Source of the DNA: an uncultured Bacteroidota bacterium
Lineage (GTDB): Bacteria; Bacteroidota; Bacteroidia; Flavobacteriales; Flavobacteriaceae
NCBI GenBank assembly: GCA_902590705.1
Contig: CACIXU010000008.1
Coordinates: 1 to 64,000 of the forward strand
DNA length: 64,000 nt
Direction: 5' to 3'
Under the pieces are notes generated by a model. It searched no databases and was not told the DNA's origin. It worked only from the letters and a program-made list of their open reading frames with translations. Position numbers and translations under genes: made by a program. Below, piece by piece: positions 63,486 through 64,000 of the stretch; position 1 is the first letter of the stretch, and each line of letters begins with the position of its first letter.

Positions 63486-64000
63486 ATGAAAATAAAAAAT
63501 ATTTGTTGTATTGGAGCGGGTTATGTTGGAGGGCCAACAATGGCTGTTATTGCACTAAAATGCCCCCAAATTAATGTTATTGTTGTTGATTCTAATCCTG
63601 ATAAGATTAAAGAATGGAATGGACCATTACAAAATTTACCTGTTTATGAGCCTGGACTTTCGAAGGTAGTAGAACAAGTACGTGGCAAAAATTTGTTTTT
63701 CTCTAATGATATTGCTGGCAGTATCGAAGAAGCTGAGATGATTTTTATGGCAGTCAATACCCCAACTAAAACAGAAGGAGAGGGAGCAGGTATGGCAGCA
63801 GACCTTCGATATGTTGAGGCTTGCGCAAAAGATATTGCCAAGTATTCTAAGGGGGATAAAATTGTAATTGAAAAATCTACCCTTCCCGTCCGAACAGCAG
63901 AAAAAATAAAAGAGATTTTATTAGAAAACTCTAAAAATATTCAATTTGAAATCCTTTCAAATCCAGAGTTTTTAGCTGAGGGTACAGCCGTTCAGGATCT
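63486..64000 (+). CDS. ugd: UDP-glucose 6-dehydrogenase, 3' end outside window
   Basis: 171 codons are visible before the window ends; no stop, so it is absent from the ORF track. NAD-binding '[20 protein letters not shown]', '[20 protein letters not shown]' and '[20 protein letters not shown]', '[17 protein letters not shown]' match the eukaryote-like UGDH branch ('[11 protein letters not shown]'). It oxidises UDP-glucose to UDP-glucuronate for the polysaccharide locus. The catalytic Cys lies beyond the window. Confidence 0.93.
   Translation, partial: MKIKNICCIGAGYVGGPTMAVIALKCPQINVIVVDSNPDKIKEWNGPLQNLPVYEPGLSKVVEQVRGKNLFFSNDIAGSIEEAEMIFMAVNTPTKTEGEGAGMAADLRYVEACAKDIAKYSKGDKIVIEKSTLPVRTAEKIKEILLENSKNIQFEILSNPEFLAEGTAVQD

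Noticed and set aside
1-64000. tRNA, rRNA, insertion sequences, integrases, prophage or defence genes
   Set aside because: Looked for characteristic sequences and products on both strands; none seen.

Overview
The window reads as AT-rich chromosomal DNA of a marine-type Bacteroidota, most likely Flavobacteriia. The evidence is the gene content (type IX secretion 'type B' sorting domains, PorP/SprF proteins, OmpA/PD40 proteins, TonB receptors with carboxypeptidase-like N-domains, an UpxY antiterminator), several promoters of the Bacteroidota form (TTTG ... TAnnTTTG), frequent GTG/TTG starts without Shine-Dalgarno sequences, and strongly A/T-biased codons. I saw no rRNA, tRNA, IS element or CRISPR array.

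Layout. (1) 1-11.8 kb: a giant DUF11-repeat adhesin (5' end outside the window), a PorP/SprF protein and a SPOR/TPR/PD40/OmpA protein, i.e. a gliding/T9SS-type surface module. (2) 12-21.5 kb: an inositol-centred catabolic locus with myo-inositol oxygenase, an inositol 2-dehydrogenase-like enzyme, an SSS symporter, an FAD-dependent lipoprotein oxidoreductase, a HAD phosphatase, an alpha/alpha-barrel lipoprotein and a DUF1080 lipoprotein; a 43-aa C2H2 zinc-finger protein and a stretch of phased A-tracts sit in its middle. (3) 21.5-25 kb: a DtxR/MntR-type regulator divergent from a TonB receptor and a thioredoxin-like protein, with a palindrome inside the receptor promoter. (4) 25.3-29.5 kb: an acyltransferase-SGNH fusion, an HxlR regulator with no clear start codon, and a YHYH / MORN-like / SCO1 operon. 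(5) 29.5-39.3 kb: a second adhesin module, with an OmpA protein (a SPOR domain inserted in its OmpA domain) and PorP/SprF divergent from a 2172-aa IgGFc-binding/Calx-beta-like/TSP3 adhesin. (6) 39.6-51.8 kb: housekeeping and transport genes, including a DgcA/DgcN-like D-glutamate pair, a YkuK/DUF458 protein, an ABA4-like protein, small membrane proteins, an SSS symporter, a NupC transporter, a beta-propeller protein, a pirin and a TonB receptor. (7) 52-54.4 kb: a large surface lipoprotein (coiled coil plus beta-helix-like repeats) between two strong terminators. (8) 54.5-64 kb: the start of a surface-polysaccharide locus with a WecA/TagO-like initiating transferase, a Wzy/WaaL-like ligase-polymerase with TPRs, a UDP-HexNAc dehydrogenase, a PhyH-like dioxygenase, an OafA-like acyltransferase, UpxY, its wHTH partner and UDP-glucose dehydrogenase (cut by the window end).

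How it fits together. Modules 1 and 5 are parallel sets that probably export and anchor giant adhesins through the type IX system. Module 2 would import inositol (or release it from a conjugate) and oxidise it by two alternative routes. Module 8 builds the capsule or O-polysaccharide, with UpxY reading through terminators; its own leader carries a promoter between inverted repeats and a terminator-like hairpin. Function calls rest on recognised motifs and gene context, with no database search.
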